Assembly: GCF_000167195.1 (NCBI RefSeq)
Contig: NZ_AADV02000023.1
Location: forward strand, 1-33,574
Length of the DNA: 33,574 nucleotides
Direction: 5' to 3'
Origin: Crocosphaera watsonii WH 8501
Lineage (GTDB): Bacteria > Cyanobacteriota > Cyanobacteriia > Cyanobacteriales > Microcystaceae
Shown: piece after piece, positions 32,991 through 33,574 of the stretch
How the letters are laid out: each line of letters starts with the position of its first letter
How positions within the stretch are numbered: position 1 is the first letter of the stretch
Position numbers and translations under genes: made by a program
The notes under the pieces: generated by a model
What the model saw: the letters and a program-made list of their open reading frames with translations, nothing else
Database searches by the model: none
Told to the model about the DNA's origin: nothing

Positions 32991-33574
32991 TTAATCACTC
33001 TTACCATCAGACTCCGAACTCCGAACTCCGAACTCCGAACTCTTCCCCTTAACCCATTGTTCCCAAAGATCCCGACGACGTTGTTGGGTTCTTTTTATCT
33101 GTTGATCCCGTCGCCATTGGGCAATTAATTGATGATTTCCTGAACGAAGAACATCAGGAACTGGCCAATCTTGAAAAACAGCAGGACGAGTATATTGAGG
33201 ATAATCTAATAAGCCATCTTCAAAACTTTCGGCTTTCAAAGATTCAACCTTGCCCACCGTTCCAGGTAACAAACGAACCACCCCATTAATTAAAGCCAAA
33301 GCAGGAATTTCTCCACAGGTTAACACAAAATCCCCCAAAGAAATCTCCCGATCCGCCAAATAACGAATTCTCTCATCAACCCCTTCATAATGACCACAAA
33401 TTAAAATCAATTGTTGATAATGGGTCGCCAAATCCTGTAAAGTAGTTTGGGTTAACGGTGAACCTTGAGGAGTTAACAAAATGACCTGTGAACTCGGTAA
33501 GCGAGGCAGAGAATTCACTGCAGCAAAAATCGGTTCCGGTTTCAACAGCATCCCGACTCCACCCCCATAAGGGA
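32991..33574 (-). CDS. trmD: tRNA (guanine-37-N1)-methyltransferase, 3' part
   Basis: The gene runs off the right edge. Codons upstream of Met 33551 read PYGGGVG, the conserved TrmD segment before MLLKPEPIF, so the true start is outside. The SAM-binding trefoil knot is visible (LILICGHYEGVDERI, SLGDFVLTCGEIPALAL, LLPGTVGK), as is the C-terminal tRNA-binding domain (WPVPDVLRSGNHQLIAQWRR). TrmD makes m1G37 in tRNAs and prevents frameshifting. The C-terminus after WVKGK is unusual: SSEFGVRSSESDGKSD is encoded by a heptamer repeat. Confidence 0.92.
   Translation of the reverse strand, partial: PYGGGVGMLLKPEPIFAAVNSLPRLPSSQVILLTPQGSPLTQTTLQDLATHYQQLILICGHYEGVDERIRYLADREISLGDFVLTCGEIPALALINGVVRLLPGTVGKVESLKAESFEDGLLDYPQYTRPAVFQDWPVPDVLRSGNHQLIAQWRRDQQIKRTQQRRRDLWEQWVKGKSSEFGVRSSESDGKSD
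33011..33042. repeat. Heptamer tandem repeat ACTCCGA inside the trmD end
   Basis: Four consecutive ACTCCGA units lie at 33011-33038, with a partial fifth. They are read in frame as the low-complexity C-terminal tail of TrmD. Confidence 0.85.

Noticed and set aside
33551-33551. Met 33551 as the TrmD start
   Set aside because: The frame continues upstream to the window edge with the conserved PYGGGVG segment, so the start lies outside.
1-33574. CRISPR array, tRNA or rRNA genes
   Set aside because: No regularly spaced repeat-spacer pattern or cloverleaf tRNA with an anticodon arm was recognised on either strand; tandem heptamers have no spacers.

Overview
The window looks like a chromosomal segment of a unicellular cyanobacterium, AT-rich, probably of the Crocosphaera/Cyanothece type. 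Supporting marks are many HIP1-type octamers (GCGATCGC, for example near 4312, 8449, 12465, 15138, 28913 and 31942), a KaiB-fronted SasA clock kinase, a high-light-inducible protein gene, a group 3 sigma factor of the SigF type, an NtcA-type promoter before icd, cyanobacteria-restricted DUF families, and several decayed insertion sequences. No rRNA, tRNA or CRISPR array was seen.

Layout. 1-2700: end of an IS1634-type transposase, an undefined stretch, and a frameshifted IS110-family element with a strongly structured leader. 2725-5983: a DUF3177 membrane protein facing a response regulator / RNase II pair. 5985-7535: a TnpB-only IS200/IS605 element sitting directly against the response regulator start. 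7672-13126: a MASE1-GAF histidine kinase, a YwqG-like protein, sigF, a Bax-inhibitor-1-like protein and an hli gene. 13373-15384: an IS605-like structured remnant, a small membrane protein, a WD40 propeller protein and DUF3288. 15448-18156: an IS5-like element with an in-frame stop, inserted in the 3' part of a conserved-TM-helix (MscS-related) gene that also carries an in-frame TGA. 18287-23655: a hypothetical gene, sasA, a GH57 glucan-branching-type enzyme, and icd with its promoter. 23730-26651: an IS with about 45-bp inverted ends and a divergent small passenger gene, lying between a beheaded RTX/Calx-beta gene and a beheaded CBS-domain gene. 26733-30070: a TPR protein, two tandem histidine phosphatases, a small helical protein, a CNB-domain protein and acylphosphatase. 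30137-33574: palindromic repeats, a broken secreted protein, a Tat-type FAD/Rieske oxidoreductase and the 3' part of trmD.

The resident genes cover signalling (response regulator, two histidine kinases, sigF, a CNB protein), carbon and nitrogen metabolism (GH57 enzyme, icd) and housekeeping (trmD, RNase II). Mobile DNA has broken at least four resident genes or placed its ends just before start codons. The best candidates for something new are: three matching palindromes at both ends and in the divergent promoter of the 24345-26521 element; a palindrome-bearing in-frame insert in TnpB; two IS605-like right ends abutting start codons in the same orientation; and the IS110 leader as a bridge-RNA candidate.
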